Positions 25,716-34,046 of a stretch of DNA of 64,000 nucleotides are shown piece by piece. Positions within the stretch are counted from its first letter, which is position 1, and each line of letters starts with the position of its first letter. The notes under the pieces are model-generated. The model made no database searches, was not told the DNA's origin, and saw only the letters and a list, made by a program, of their open reading frames with translations. This stretch comes from Desulfobotulus mexicanus (GTDB lineage: Bacteria > Desulfobacterota > Desulfobacteria > Desulfobacterales > ASO4-4): contig NZ_VDMB01000005.1 in assembly GCF_006175995.1 (NCBI RefSeq), forward strand, positions 154,497-218,496, written 5' to 3'. The translations under genes and the position numbers were made by a program.

Positions 25716-26069
25716 CTATGCTGAACTTTCTGCTAAACGGGCGCAGCTTATGCATATCAAAATACTGGGGTCTACGGAAAGCCTGCCTGGACCGATTTCT
25801 TCGTCACAGTGCATACAGTATCCGTAATCATTGGCTTTAATCCTTTTTAATGCTATTTCTATGCGGTTTTTTTCCGCATTCAGCATTGAGGATGTTGCTT
25901 TGGACATGGCCCGCTGCTGCATGGCATCCATCCGGGAAAGCCTTCCTACCCGGGCCTGATCCAGCTCCAGAGGAGAATTTTCTTCCTTTGAAAAGGCTTG
26001 ATTTTTCAGTATTTCTTCCAAGCGTTCTTCAAGGCGCTGTCTGCAGGCTTCCAGTTTTGTCTTTTCCAT
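25716..26069 (-). CDS. DksA/TraR-type zinc-finger protein
   Basis: A 117-residue protein with an N-terminal coiled helix (LEACRQRLEERLEEILKNQ), a second helix with MDAMQQRAMSKA, and the C-terminal four-cysteine finger YGYCMHCDEEIGPGRLSVDP..CISC. This is the layout of short DksA/TraR proteins that bind the RNA polymerase secondary channel. The usual DxxDxA acidic tip appears as LSRMDAMQQ, so it has one Asp rather than two. It may be a paralogue of the main DksA. Confidence 0.85.
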   Translation of the reverse strand: MEKTKLEACRQRLEERLEEILKNQAFSKEENSPLELDQARVGRLSRMDAMQQRAMSKATSSMLNAEKNRIEIALKRIKANDYGYCMHCDEEIGPGRLSVDPSILICISCARLAESSA

Positions 26070-26143
26070 GGAGCATAATCTTTCTTTTAACTGATTTGGA
26101 TTGTATGAACAGTTTTATAGATAATTTGTACTTTGCAGTATAT

Positions 26144-26197
26144 AAAAAAGCAACCGCCGGAGGATGCTCTTCCCCCCATGGCGGTTGCGGGTTTTTT
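26144..26197. terminator. Bidirectional terminator downstream of the CBS-domain gene
   Basis: GCAACCGCC (26150-26158) pairs with GGCGGTTGC (26180-26188). The T-run on the minus strand (26149-26144) suits the CBS-domain gene, whose stop codon is now about 140 bp away because a small element lies between them. Confidence 0.82.
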
Positions 26198-26345
26198 CAG
26201 CCCTAACTGTTCAACACATTTTATTCAGAAATTCCAACATTGTAATTTCATGGGCTCAGCTCTATTGCAAGGCACCCTGGCTGCCTGTGCGTCTGCCTTG
26301 CAGGTATGATACTTATAAAACTGTGCTGAATAATTACTTTCAGCC
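26194..26345. mobile_element. MITE-like element 2 with near-perfect 9-bp target duplication
   Basis: TTTTCAGCC at 26194-26202 and CTTTCAGCC at 26337-26345 flank a 134-bp segment (26203-26336). The segment starts TAACTGTTCAACACA and ends in a sequence whose complement is TAATTATTCAGCACA, matching the ends of the element at 11931-12449. It sits between the CBS gene stop and its terminator. It is too short to encode a transposase. Confidence 0.65.
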
Positions 26346-26921
26346 TTCCTTTTCTTCCTTAATCAGTTCAACGGCTTTCATGAAAACATCACCAAGGCGA
26401 AGAATGCCCACAACGGTGGCGTGCTCTTCCCCCCGGGTTACCAGCAGCGACTGGTGCTGGCCCAGAAGTAATTGATGAATTCCTTCATCAAGGCTTGCCT
26501 CTTCATCCACATACTCACCGGCGGACGGGGTATACATGACATCCTTGACCTTGATTTTAGAAGTTTTTCTGGCAATGTCCTTCAGAGGCTTGTCCCAGAG
26601 CCGGAACTGATCCAGCAGGCCTTTCATGAATTTGGGGCTCAGACCGAATCGGGAAAGCCCTAAGGACATGGGGCTGCCATCGCCGACTTCAAAATATTTG
26701 GGTTCCAGGGCCCTCAGCACATCCAGATGGCTGAGTTTGCCCACAATTTCATTTTTTTCATCATAAACCAGCACGGCTCTGTGGCCTTCACCGCAGGTGG
26801 CCTTCATGCGGTTCAGGGCTTCCTCCAGCACAAGCATGGCATCATAGAGACTCTGTTCGCCGGAAACGGTGCTGTATTCACTTAAGGGGATCATTACTTC
26901 TTTTACCATAACACTTTTCAT
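26340..26921 (-). CDS. CBS-domain pair protein
   Basis: A 193-residue cytoplasmic protein with two CBS domains. The first covers about residues 5-75 (VMIPLSEYSTVSGEQSLYDAM, AVLVYDEKNEIVGKLSHLDVL) and the second about 125-190 (VKDVMYTPSAGEYVDEEASLDEG, SLLVTRGEEHATVVGILRLGDV). A helical insert separates them (LSRFGLSPKFMKGLLDQFRLWD). CBS pairs bind adenosine nucleotides and act as sensors; the partner is not evident. AGGAG precedes the ATG. The stop codon overlaps the apparent 9-bp duplication of the MITE-like element, so the last codons may have been altered by that insertion. Confidence 0.85.
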   Translation of the reverse strand: MKSVMVKEVMIPLSEYSTVSGEQSLYDAMLVLEEALNRMKATCGEGHRAVLVYDEKNEIVGKLSHLDVLRALEPKYFEVGDGSPMSLGLSRFGLSPKFMKGLLDQFRLWDKPLKDIARKTSKIKVKDVMYTPSAGEYVDEEASLDEGIHQLLLGQHQSLLVTRGEEHATVVGILRLGDVFMKAVELIKEEKEG

Positions 26922-27042
26922 GGGGGTTTGCTCCTTTGGAATGGATTGTGGAATGGCTCGCTGACATAAGCAGCACTAACTGTCAGCAGAATATGGGGGA
27001 AGGAAACCGGAAGACCGAAGTATCAGATAAGGGTAAATGACT

Positions 27043-27450
27043 TTATCCTTTGGCTGCATTGCTGCAGGCTTCTTCCAGTCTTGCCTGAAGGTAGTCCGCG
27101 CCTTCGGCATCTTCTAAGTCAAAACAGTGGCCGTCCTCGCCAAGGAGTCCGCCCGGAACCAGATCGCCCAGCTCATCGGGGTCTGTAACCATGTCACCGT
27201 AAAAGCATACGGAAAGCCAGCGGTTTTCAGGGTCGTCGTCAATAATGTCCACCATGGCAAAAAGACTGCGGCTTTTCTGGTTTACGTGTCTGGCCCGGAG
27301 GGAGTAGCTGACTCCGGCGCGTTCGTTGAAATCCAGTTCAACTCCTTCTTTTTCCGTAAGAAGTCTCAGATAATTTTCAAATACAGGTTTGATGCCTGCA
27401 CCGTCCACAGTCCAGTCTGCTAAAAACTTCTCAATGGATGCCATAAGCAT
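27043..27450 (-). CDS. Conserved hypothetical protein
   Basis: A 135-residue (or 133 from the second ATG at 27444) acidic, soluble protein that I do not recognise. It shows an alternating strand/helix pattern with many acidic residues (DIIDDDPENRWLSVCFYGD, HCFDLEDAEGADYLQARLEEA). GGGAGA lies 10 bases before the first ATG. It follows moaB by 20 bp on the same strand, so it is probably the third gene of a pyrR-moaB unit. Confidence 0.65.
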   Translation of the reverse strand: MLMASIEKFLADWTVDGAGIKPVFENYLRLLTEKEGVELDFNERAGVSYSLRARHVNQKSRSLFAMVDIIDDDPENRWLSVCFYGDMVTDPDELGDLVPGGLLGEDGHCFDLEDAEGADYLQARLEEACSNAAKG

Positions 27451-27469
27451 ATCTTAAAAATCTCCCTTA

Positions 27470-27976
27470 TCAGTTTCTCAGGTGGGCAACCAGATGCCCA
27501 ACTTCCATGAAAATTAACTCTCTGCAGGCCAGTTTGCAGGCCTTCAGGCTGCCGGGAATGCAGAAAACGGCACTTTCGCCGATACTTCCCGCAGAAGCTC
27601 TGGACAGCATGGCAGCAGCTCCGATTTCTTCAAAGGAAAGGCGGGCAAAAAGGGGACCAAAGGCGGTCAGCTCTTTATGAAAGAGGGGGCGGCAGGCTTC
27701 TATGGTTACATCCATACGGGTCAGTCCAGTACCACCGCTGACAATAACGGCATCTGCCTGATCCATGCGTACCGCATCCAGTACAGCACCGCCGATGGCC
27801 AGAAAATCGTCGGGAATAATTCTTCGGGAAACCAGCGTGTGCCCTTCCCGTTTGATTTCCTTTGCCATCCAGTTGCCGCTTTTATCGTTTTCAGGGGTTC
27901 GTGTGCTGGATACAATCAGAATGGCCATCTTCAGATTTTTTATGGTCTGATGTTCTTTTTTTCCCAGAAGCTTCAC
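27470..27976 (-). CDS. moaB: MoaB/MogA-family molybdenum cofactor protein
   Basis: A 168-residue protein of the MogA/MoaB fold, which binds molybdopterin and in MogA adenylylates it for molybdenum insertion. Visible motifs are MAILIVSSTRTPENDKSG at the first strand, the family signature VIVSGGTGLTRMDVTIEA (~78-95), and FARLSFEEIGAAAMLSRASAG with AVFCIPGS. It begins with GTG overlapping the pyrR stop (GTGA), so translation is coupled. Whether it acts as adenylyltransferase or as the poorly defined MoaB cannot be told. Confidence 0.88.
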   Translation of the reverse strand: MKLLGKKEHQTIKNLKMAILIVSSTRTPENDKSGNWMAKEIKREGHTLVSRRIIPDDFLAIGGAVLDAVRMDQADAVIVSGGTGLTRMDVTIEACRPLFHKELTAFGPLFARLSFEEIGAAAMLSRASAGSIGESAVFCIPGSLKACKLACRELIFMEVGHLVAHLRN

Positions 27977-28503
27977 AATACCTCCACCAGAACCAGATCT
28001 TCTCCGTCTTCTTCAACAACACGCACATTCACTGTCTGATGTTTTTCCGTTTCCACACGCCGGCCAACAAAATCCGCATGGATGGGAAGCTCCCTATGCC
28101 CCCGGTCCACCAGCACGGCAAGGCCTACATGGCGGGGTCTGCCAAAATCGATGAGGGCATCCATGCCAGCCCTTGTGGTACGGCCCGTGTACAGAACATC
28201 ATCCACCAGAACCACATCCATGCCGTCCACATCAAAGGGGATATTGGTGGAACGCAGTATGGGGTGATGGGAAATGCGGGTCCAGTCGTCCCTGTAGAGG
28301 GTAATGTCCAGGGTTCCCTGTTTTACGGGAAGATCTGCAATTTCGTAAATATAACGGGCCAGCCTTTCCGCAAGAAAGACTCCGCGGGTGTGGATGCCCA
28401 CCAGAGCAAGCCTGTCCGTATCCGGATAGCGCTCCAGAATTTCATAGGCCATGCGGGTCAGGATGCGGTCCATGTCCCGTGCTTCAAGAATCTGTTTTTC
28501 CAT
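27973..28503 (-). CDS. pyrR: Bifunctional PyrR: pyr regulator / uracil phosphoribosyltransferase
   Basis: A 176-residue type I phosphoribosyltransferase. The PRPP loop VVLVDDVLYTGRTTRAGMDAL (~95-115) and the N-terminal IHTRGVFLAERLA match PyrR, as does VLVDRGHRELPIHADFVG. PyrR in Gram-positives attenuates pyr operons by RNA binding; in proteobacteria it may act mainly as a uracil phosphoribosyltransferase. No pyr genes lie next to it here, so a regulatory role is unproven. It leads a unit with moaB. Confidence 0.9.
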   Translation of the reverse strand: MEKQILEARDMDRILTRMAYEILERYPDTDRLALVGIHTRGVFLAERLARYIYEIADLPVKQGTLDITLYRDDWTRISHHPILRSTNIPFDVDGMDVVLVDDVLYTGRTTRAGMDALIDFGRPRHVGLAVLVDRGHRELPIHADFVGRRVETEKHQTVNVRVVEEDGEDLVLVEVL

Positions 28504-28623
28504 TTCTGCCTCCTGAATTTATGCCAGTGAAAAGATTAGCGGATTCACTGCGGCCTTACAAGGGGGCAGTACAAAAGAAAGAAGCTTCACGCAGAATTTG
28601 TATGGGACGGTTTCTCTACCTTT

Positions 28624-29568
28624 TCATGCCGCCTGTTTTTCCATGGGGGCCGTATCCGGCTCAGGAAGAGGAAAAATTTTATTGTCATTCTCAATGGTTT
28701 TCTTTTTTCTCATCATGAGGAAATTGCCCCCAAGAATCAGCACCACACCAGCAGCAGCGGAAATACTCCACTGATAGCCTTCTAAAAATGTTGAAAAACC
28801 AAGGGCCACAATGGGGAAAAGAAGGGTGGCATAGGCGGCCTTTTCCGGTCCTATGCTGCCCACAAGGCTGAGGTAACAGCCAAAGGCCAGAATGGAGCCG
28901 AAGACGGCAAGGTAGAAGAGGGAGCTCATATAAGTGAAGGTGAAGGGAGGAATCAGGCTTTTTCCAAGTACAATGGAAAAAAAGACCATAATTATACCGC
29001 CATATCCCATGCCAAAGGCGTTGGTCTGGATTATGGGCAGGCTTTTTTTCTGGTTTCTGGCGGAAAGTATGTTGCCTATGGAGGCCAGCCATGTTCCGGC
29101 CAGACAGAATAAAGCCCCCTTGAGTCCGCTGTCGGAAAGATGAAATCCGTTAAGCTCCGGCCAAAAGACAAGAACAATGCCAGTCAGGCCGAGAACCGCA
29201 GCCCAGATGGCTTCCATCCTGACCTTGTTGCCAAGGAAAAGGGCGGCATTGATTACATTCATGAGCACAATGGTGGAAAAAAGAACAGCAGCCAGACCAC
29301 TTGTGATGTGAAGCTCCGAAAGGTAGATGAACCAGTAGTTCAGACCAAAGAGAAAGAAGCCCTGCAGGGCCATGGCAATGTGTTCTTTGGGTGAAAAACG
29401 CATTCGGATCCGTCTGAAAAAGCAGAAAAAGAGAAGTAGCAGGGAGGCCAGACAGAAGCGCAGGGCCACGGAAGCCATGGGGTCCATGTCTCCCAGCTGA
29501 AAGGTGATGGCAATCCAGGTGGATCCCCAGATGAGAACCGTGAAGGTATAAAAAAGAATATTGCGCAT
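28624..29568 (-). CDS. DMT-superfamily (EamA) transporter
   Basis: A 314-residue inner-membrane protein with about ten hydrophobic segments arranged as two EamA repeats. The first begins ILFYTFTVLIWGSTWIAITFQ (residues ~3-23). The second repeat starts about residue 145 (LKGALFCLAGTWLASIGNIL). A cytoplasmic lysine-rich end (MMRKKKTIEND) follows. Family members export amino acids or metabolites; the substrate is unknown. The ATG at 29568 has AAGGAG upstream; the frame extends to 29631 without support. Confidence 0.86.
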   Translation of the reverse strand: MRNILFYTFTVLIWGSTWIAITFQLGDMDPMASVALRFCLASLLLLFFCFFRRIRMRFSPKEHIAMALQGFFLFGLNYWFIYLSELHITSGLAAVLFSTIVLMNVINAALFLGNKVRMEAIWAAVLGLTGIVLVFWPELNGFHLSDSGLKGALFCLAGTWLASIGNILSARNQKKSLPIIQTNAFGMGYGGIIMVFFSIVLGKSLIPPFTFTYMSSLFYLAVFGSILAFGCYLSLVGSIGPEKAAYATLLFPIVALGFSTFLEGYQWSISAAAGVVLILGGNFLMMRKKKTIENDNKIFPLPEPDTAPMEKQAA

Positions 29569-29709
29569 GGATGAGACTCCTTGGGATAAGCCTTTATGAC
29601 AAAACACCAGCCGGTAAAAAGTGCTGTGCATGGCTGATGGGCTTAGGGATCAATTCCCGGGTATTTTTAATCCCGGAAGCGGCCTGAACATTATCTTGCC
29701 GGAATTTTT

Positions 29710-30309
29710 TCAGGAACTGTCCATCAGGGTCCGGGCTGTCTTTCCGAGGGTTTCCACAGCCCATGCGTTCCGGTCCGACCATGCGGCCGCATTGAGGCGC
29801 ACATAGTGGCTGAAATGGGAGGTGGTGGAAAAAAGGGAGCCGGGCGCAATGCTGATGCCTTCAGCCATGGCTTTTTCATAAAGCACCATGGAATTGACGG
29901 ATTCCGGCATTTCCACCCAGAGGGTGAATCCTCCCTGGGGACGGGTGATGCGGGTGCCCGCAGGAAAATGACGGTGGATGGTATCGGCCATGGCCGCTGT
30001 TTTTTTTGCATAGATTCTGCGGATATGGCGTAGGTGATGCTCATAGCCTCCGGAGTGGAGGAATTCTGCCACGGCAAGCTGGGTGGGGCTGGCTGAAGCC
30101 AGAGAGACCATTATTTTGAGGCGGAAGGCCTGCTCCCGGAAACGTCCGGCGGCCAGCCATCCAACCCGGTAGCCCGGAGCCAGTGTTTTGGAAAAAGAGC
30201 CGCAGAGCAGGACTTCTCCCTTTTTGTCCCAGGCCCTCGCCACCATCTGCATCATGCGGTGCTGGACTTCTTCGTAACGGTATTTTTTATCCTGCGTTTC
30301 CCTTTTCAT
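29710..30309 (-). pseudogene. MocR/PdxR-type regulator with internal deletion
   Basis: A 199-residue open frame against about 470 in the family. The N-terminal ~23 residues (YRYEEVQHRMMQMV) look like the first helix of a GntR winged-helix domain. They join directly to the late part of the aminotransferase-like domain: KKGEVLLCGSFSKTLAPGYRVGW, with the PLP lysine, and the C-terminal PQGGFTLWVEMP and HYVRLNAAAWS. The rest of the HTH, the linker and the first half of the fold-type I domain are missing with the frame preserved. It is most likely a decaying gene, though the frame is open. Confidence 0.75.
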
Positions 30310-30424
30310 GCACCCACCCTATGCCCCTGACAGAAAAAAAAACAGATACAGTTGTTTTCATTTTTTATGGGTACAGTTTTTCCCATAAAAGGAACAGGGG
30401 GGTACAAAAAAAGTATGGGCTTTC

Positions 30425-31282
30425 TCAGCCCTTCTGCAAGCTTGCCAGAGCCTGTGGAATGGCCCGGACAATTTCCGCCACCTGGGTTGCGGGTGTGGGG
30501 CTTGTCAGCATTCCTGCATGGCGGTTGGCAAGGGCTGCCATGTGGCAGCCCTTTTCCATATCAATACCCGAAGCAATAAGGGCGGAGGCCATTCCCGTGA
30601 TGGTGTCTCCTGTGCCGCCCATGGCCTCCATCACTTCGCAGCCGGGGCTGTCTATGCGCCAGTGAATTTTTTCTCCGGAGGCAAACATGTCAACAGCCCC
30701 CTTCACCAGAAGGTACCTTGCGGCATTGTCATGGGCATAGGCCCTTTCTATGAGTTCCGGCGCGTTCTGATCCTGATGGAGAATAAAGCCTCTGGTATAA
30801 AAGGGATGGGGCGCTTTTTCATCGGCAAGGAAGGCCAGCTCGCCCACATCAGGGGTGAAAAGATCATAGGATGCGGCATAACCGCTCATTTTTGCAGCAT
30901 ACATGAATCCTGCATCCGCAATGCGCACAGGCTGCAGGGAAAGGGCATCCAGAGCCATGAGGATGCGGTTGTGCCAGTCCACGTCGGGCTGGAGATAGTG
31001 GAAGGTAAGGGTTGTGCCTGCAAAGCTCTGGGCATTTTCCACTATGTGCCGATAGACAAGACGGCTGCCTCCGCCTCTGCCCGTATCTCCTGCCAGAATC
31101 ACATGGGGAGATTGGTCTCCCACAACCTCCGCCGTCCGGATGGCCGCAGCCACAAGGGCTGGTGTACCCCTGAGAACGGGGATAAGATGATCTCCCACCT
31201 TCAGACTGTCGCCCTCAAGGCGGGCCGGTCCTGTAACCAGAGGAAAGTTCAGATCGGGTACGGTTCCTGCAATCACAAGCAT
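30425..31282 (-). CDS. YjeF C-terminal-like kinase (NAD(P)H-hydrate dehydratase family)
   Basis: A 285-residue ribokinase-fold protein. The ATP-site signature GGTGDTITGMASALI (~222-236) with the catalytic Asp is clear, as is ILAGDTGRGGGSRLVY in the middle and FTPDVGELAFLAD. ADP/ATP-dependent NAD(P)H-hydrate dehydratases share this fold and these motifs. The N-terminal epimerase domain of YjeF is absent. It overlaps the Se/S carrier gene by 10 bp, and its position in a YedE-YedF-carrier cluster suggests a role linked to selenium or sulfur handling rather than nucleotide repair; that part is inference. Confidence 0.7.
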   Translation of the reverse strand: MLVIAGTVPDLNFPLVTGPARLEGDSLKVGDHLIPVLRGTPALVAAAIRTAEVVGDQSPHVILAGDTGRGGGSRLVYRHIVENAQSFAGTTLTFHYLQPDVDWHNRILMALDALSLQPVRIADAGFMYAAKMSGYAASYDLFTPDVGELAFLADEKAPHPFYTRGFILHQDQNAPELIERAYAHDNAARYLLVKGAVDMFASGEKIHWRIDSPGCEVMEAMGGTGDTITGMASALIASGIDMEKGCHMAALANRHAGMLTSPTPATQVAEIVRAIPQALASLQKG

Positions 31283-31812
31283 TGGCGTTTGATCTCCTCA
31301 TAGGCAAGCTGCAGAGCATATCCGCAGAGGGTATGCCCGATTTCCCGGGGCTGGGGGGCATCTTCCAGAATTTTGCCCGTTAGCTGGTCCGCCAGAAAGG
31401 GCACATCCGGGCAACCTCCACCGGAAATATTTACAATCATGCGGCTTTTTTTCTCTATGGTGATTTTCATGTTGGCTGCCCGGACCATGAGGTATTCTCC
31501 GAAATCCTTGGTGTGGAAAAGATCCACAGGGGAAAGGAGAGGCCCGGTTACGGGCACCACGTCCACGGGGTGAACCTTGGCGCTTTTCAGGGTTTCCAGA
31601 ATGCGCATCTGTTCCATGAGGGGAAATTCCACCACAAGGTCGCATCCCCTCTGGATTTCCGGTGGTGGTCCCATGACTTTAATGGTCCAGCCCTCGGCCT
31701 TGAGAATATTTTCCGCCTGTATCACATCGGAGGTGTGGTCAAAAAGGAGCATGCCCCGGTCGGCCCGGGAAGTCTTTGCTTTTTTTCTACCGAAGAGTTT
31801 TCTGAAAAACAT
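31273..31812 (-). CDS. DUF3343 / putative Se/S carrier-like protein
   Basis: A 179-residue protein. Residues ~20-90 (GMLLFDHTSDVIQAENILKAEG, with MGPPPEIQRGCDLVVEF) match the DUF3343 domain, now described as a Se/S carrier-like domain found with YedF. The CGYALQ and GGCPDVPF cysteines in the C-terminal half may bind the chalcogen, as a separate extension not usual in minimal DUF3343 proteins. A basic N-terminus (RKLFGRKKAK) precedes. Its gene sits between the yedF/tusA-like gene and the kinase-like gene. Confidence 0.75.
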   Translation of the reverse strand: MFFRKLFGRKKAKTSRADRGMLLFDHTSDVIQAENILKAEGWTIKVMGPPPEIQRGCDLVVEFPLMEQMRILETLKSAKVHPVDVVPVTGPLLSPVDLFHTKDFGEYLMVRAANMKITIEKKSRMIVNISGGGCPDVPFLADQLTGKILEDAPQPREIGHTLCGYALQLAYEEIKRQCL

Positions 31813-31853
31813 GGACTTTCCTTAAATGTGCCAGCAGAGGGGTAGCTTTTGAA

Positions 31854-31886
31854 AACACCCGCTAAAAGAATTTTTTAGCGGGTGGA
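31854..31886 (-). terminator. Hairpin between yedF and the Se/S carrier gene
   Basis: CACCCGCTAAAA (31856-31867) pairs perfectly with TTTTAGCGGGTG (31873-31884). On the minus strand only four Ts follow, so it may be a partial terminator or attenuator separating yedE-yedF from the two downstream genes. Confidence 0.6.
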
Positions 31887-31975
31887 TGGAGTCAGGATTT
31901 TATGGCTGCCCTGTATCTGAAGAAAGCAGTGGCGAGTGGTTTTCGTGCTGCCATGGTCTTCCTTTAAAGTAAAGG

Positions 31976-32197
31976 TCAGGCGTTTTTTACCAGATGCAGG
32001 GTGTATTCGCCATCTTTTTCCTCCACGGATGCCAGTTGCCATCCTTTGGATTCGGCGGCTCTGGCCACATTTTCCCTTGCGGCTTCCGTGTCCACCAGTA
32101 CGCTTAGTTTTCCACCCTGAACCGAGGGCAGGGCTTTCAGGGTGTCCAGTACGGGTTGGGGGCAGGAAAGTCCCCGTTCATCAAGAATTTCTGTCAT
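31976..32197 (-). CDS. yedF: TusA/YedF-type sulfur or selenium carrier
   Basis: A 73-residue TusA-fold protein with the family motif RGLSCPQPVLDTLKAL at residues ~8-23; its cysteine carries persulfide or selenide. Sequence ends in a strand (GEYTLHLVKN). It is the N-terminal half of the longer YedF, whose C-terminal DUF3343-like part is here encoded separately (31273-31812). It lies next to the yedE transporter gene, so it probably accepts imported selenium or sulfur. GGAGA precedes the start. Confidence 0.86.
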   Translation of the reverse strand: MTEILDERGLSCPQPVLDTLKALPSVQGGKLSVLVDTEAARENVARAAESKGWQLASVEEKDGEYTLHLVKNA

Positions 32198-32288
32198 GGA
32201 AAATCTCCTTTATGGATAGGCCGGATACCGGCCGTGAAAAGTTTATTTTGGGAAACCCCTTTTTTTCCCTCTTTCTCCGGGTGGTGGC

Positions 32289-32306
32289 TGAGGCTCTCGA
32301 AGCCAG
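32289..32306. repeat. Copy of an 18-bp dispersed word
   Basis: TGAGGCTCTCGAAGCCAG, also present exactly at 48490-48507 and 48614-48631 in the 124-bp tandem repeat, and with changes at about 48791. It is between yedF and yedE here. Confidence 0.7.
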
Positions 32307-32350
32307 AGCGGCCGGGGTGAAAGGAAGGCCCTGGAAGGGTCTTTTTTGCC

Positions 32351-33436
32351 TCAGGCCTGTTTCCGCATGCCAAAAAAACCTATCCCAAGGCAGACCACAA
32401 GGCCGATGACAAGGCCCGTGATGCCGTTGGCACCGATACCCGCAGGAGAACTGGCCATGGCAAAGTTATGGGCAAAGGCGGCACCCACAATCATGCCCAC
32501 CACAAAGATGGCTGCGTCTCCGTCCCCCTCTCCGGAAAGAAAGAGCTGACGGCCGGGGCAACCCCCTGCCAGAACAAAGGCAAGGCCTGCCAGCACCATT
32601 CCCATGAAGTTCCATATCCCCATGCTGTGGGCCACGGGCTGGCCCTCAAATCCCGGATTAAACTGCCCGAAGGCAAGATTGGCAAGAAAAGCCACCGCCA
32701 CAAGGGCTATGAGTCCTGAGAAGAGGTGCATCTGTTTAAAAAGGATGAGATCCCGCAGGGCACCCATGGTGCAGAAACGGCTTCTCTGGGCAAGACCACC
32801 CACAAGAAGGCCTATGGCAAGGGCGATTAAAAGTGGGGCATACATGGCACCGGGGCCTTTGAGGCTGTAGAAGAGAACCCCGCTTTTACCTTCTCCTGCC
32901 ATGGGTGGATTCATAAAGGCCAGAACCAGAAGGCCTGCCATGATAAGGGGCATGGCAAAGCCCACAAATTTCGGAGCTTTTTTTGCAGGCCCCAGATTGT
33001 AGCCGCCCCTCAGGAAGAGGGTGCCGATGAAAACACCACCCGCAAGCCCTAAAAGTCCAAAAATTGCATTCCAGTCCCCGCCGGCCAGCCGGAGCAAAGC
33101 CCGCCATGGACAACCAAGGAAAATAAGGGCACCGATCATGGCAAAAAAGCCTAAGGCAAAGCGAATCACGGGTGCTGAGCCAGTGCGGGGCCGAAAATCC
33201 CTGGCAAGAAGGGCTGCCACAAGGGAGCCGAGTACAAAGCCCATGATTTCAGGGCGCATGTACTGCACCACCTCTGCTCTGTGCAGACCTAAAGCCCCTG
33301 CAATGTCCCTTTCAAAGCAGGCCACACAGATCCCCATGTTGGGCGGGTTTCCCATTTTTTGCAAAAGTGCCGCCAGAAGGCCGATGAGGGCACCTACGGC
33401 AATGATGCCCCATCGGGTGGAAAAATAGTTTTTCAT
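32351..33436 (-). CDS. yedE: YedE-family selenium/sulfur membrane transporter
   Basis: A 361-residue inner-membrane protein with about ten hydrophobic segments. Cysteine motifs typical of YeeE/YedE are visible: NMGICVACFERDIAGAL, IFLGCPWRALLRLAGGD, QRSRFCTMGALRDL and LAGGCPGRQLFLSGEG. The pattern matches the YedE branch associated with selenium metabolism rather than thiosulfate-importing YeeE. It probably moves a selenium or sulfur compound and passes it to the adjacent TusA/YedF carrier. GAGGAG lies before the ATG. It is the first gene of the minus-strand cluster. Confidence 0.84.
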   Translation of the reverse strand: MKNYFSTRWGIIAVGALIGLLAALLQKMGNPPNMGICVACFERDIAGALGLHRAEVVQYMRPEIMGFVLGSLVAALLARDFRPRTGSAPVIRFALGFFAMIGALIFLGCPWRALLRLAGGDWNAIFGLLGLAGGVFIGTLFLRGGYNLGPAKKAPKFVGFAMPLIMAGLLVLAFMNPPMAGEGKSGVLFYSLKGPGAMYAPLLIALAIGLLVGGLAQRSRFCTMGALRDLILFKQMHLFSGLIALVAVAFLANLAFGQFNPGFEGQPVAHSMGIWNFMGMVLAGLAFVLAGGCPGRQLFLSGEGDGDAAIFVVGMIVGAAFAHNFAMASSPAGIGANGITGLVIGLVVCLGIGFFGMRKQA

Positions 33437-34046
33437 CAGTCTTTTTTCTCCTCGTGTTCAGGTAATATGGATGAAATCACCGCTGATTTTTAAAAAGAAA
33501 ACGGTGAAGGTTTTTTATGCGGTTATTTTTTCCTGACCTCTTCTGCTTGCCGGAGTATGGCTCCAACGGGTCAAGCTTTTCTGTATGAATACCCCTGTGG
33601 CCCATAGATATAGGCAATGGGGCTGGCCGGGATCAAATCGTTCCTTTCAATGGGTGTTTGTATTTGGATAGATTTTTTCTATTTTTGTTCAGCAAGAATG
33701 CGCCTGTACCATAATTGTATGGCTAATGTTCGTTTTTTGTCTGTTTCTTTGGCTGATGCGGAAGGTCTTTCTGTGGCAGGATGAAAAAGAAAAGCAGATG
33801 CTGAAAGATTTTATCAGATTTTATATCAGTCGCTTACATGTCCATGTGCGTTTTTTTGACTTTTTATGAAGGCGTTTTTTTATGCGTGGCATTGAAAATG
33901 CTTTTGCAGACAAGAGTGTTCATTCAGGAGCCTTGTGTTCCTGCAGTTAAGCAGAAGCAAAAAAAAAGGGGAGAACCCCGATAACTCCGCAGACCGCCAG
34001 AGGCGGATGAGCGGTACAACCCATGTTTTATAAGGAGTATGCAATC
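33437..34046. other. 610-bp intergenic region with a structured leader
   Basis: No supported gene. The left part must hold the yedE promoter (minus strand). Near the right end a compact double hairpin lies at 33968-34014 in front of the small gene at 34047: GGGG-AGAA-CCCC, then CCGC/GCGG outside CCGCC/GGCGG. It does not match a riboswitch class that I recognise. Confidence 0.5.

Noticed and set aside
33968..34014. Known riboswitch class
   Set aside because: The hairpins do not show the conserved loops of c-di-GMP, fluoride, cobalamin, SAM or glycine riboswitches; kept only as an unassigned structured leader.
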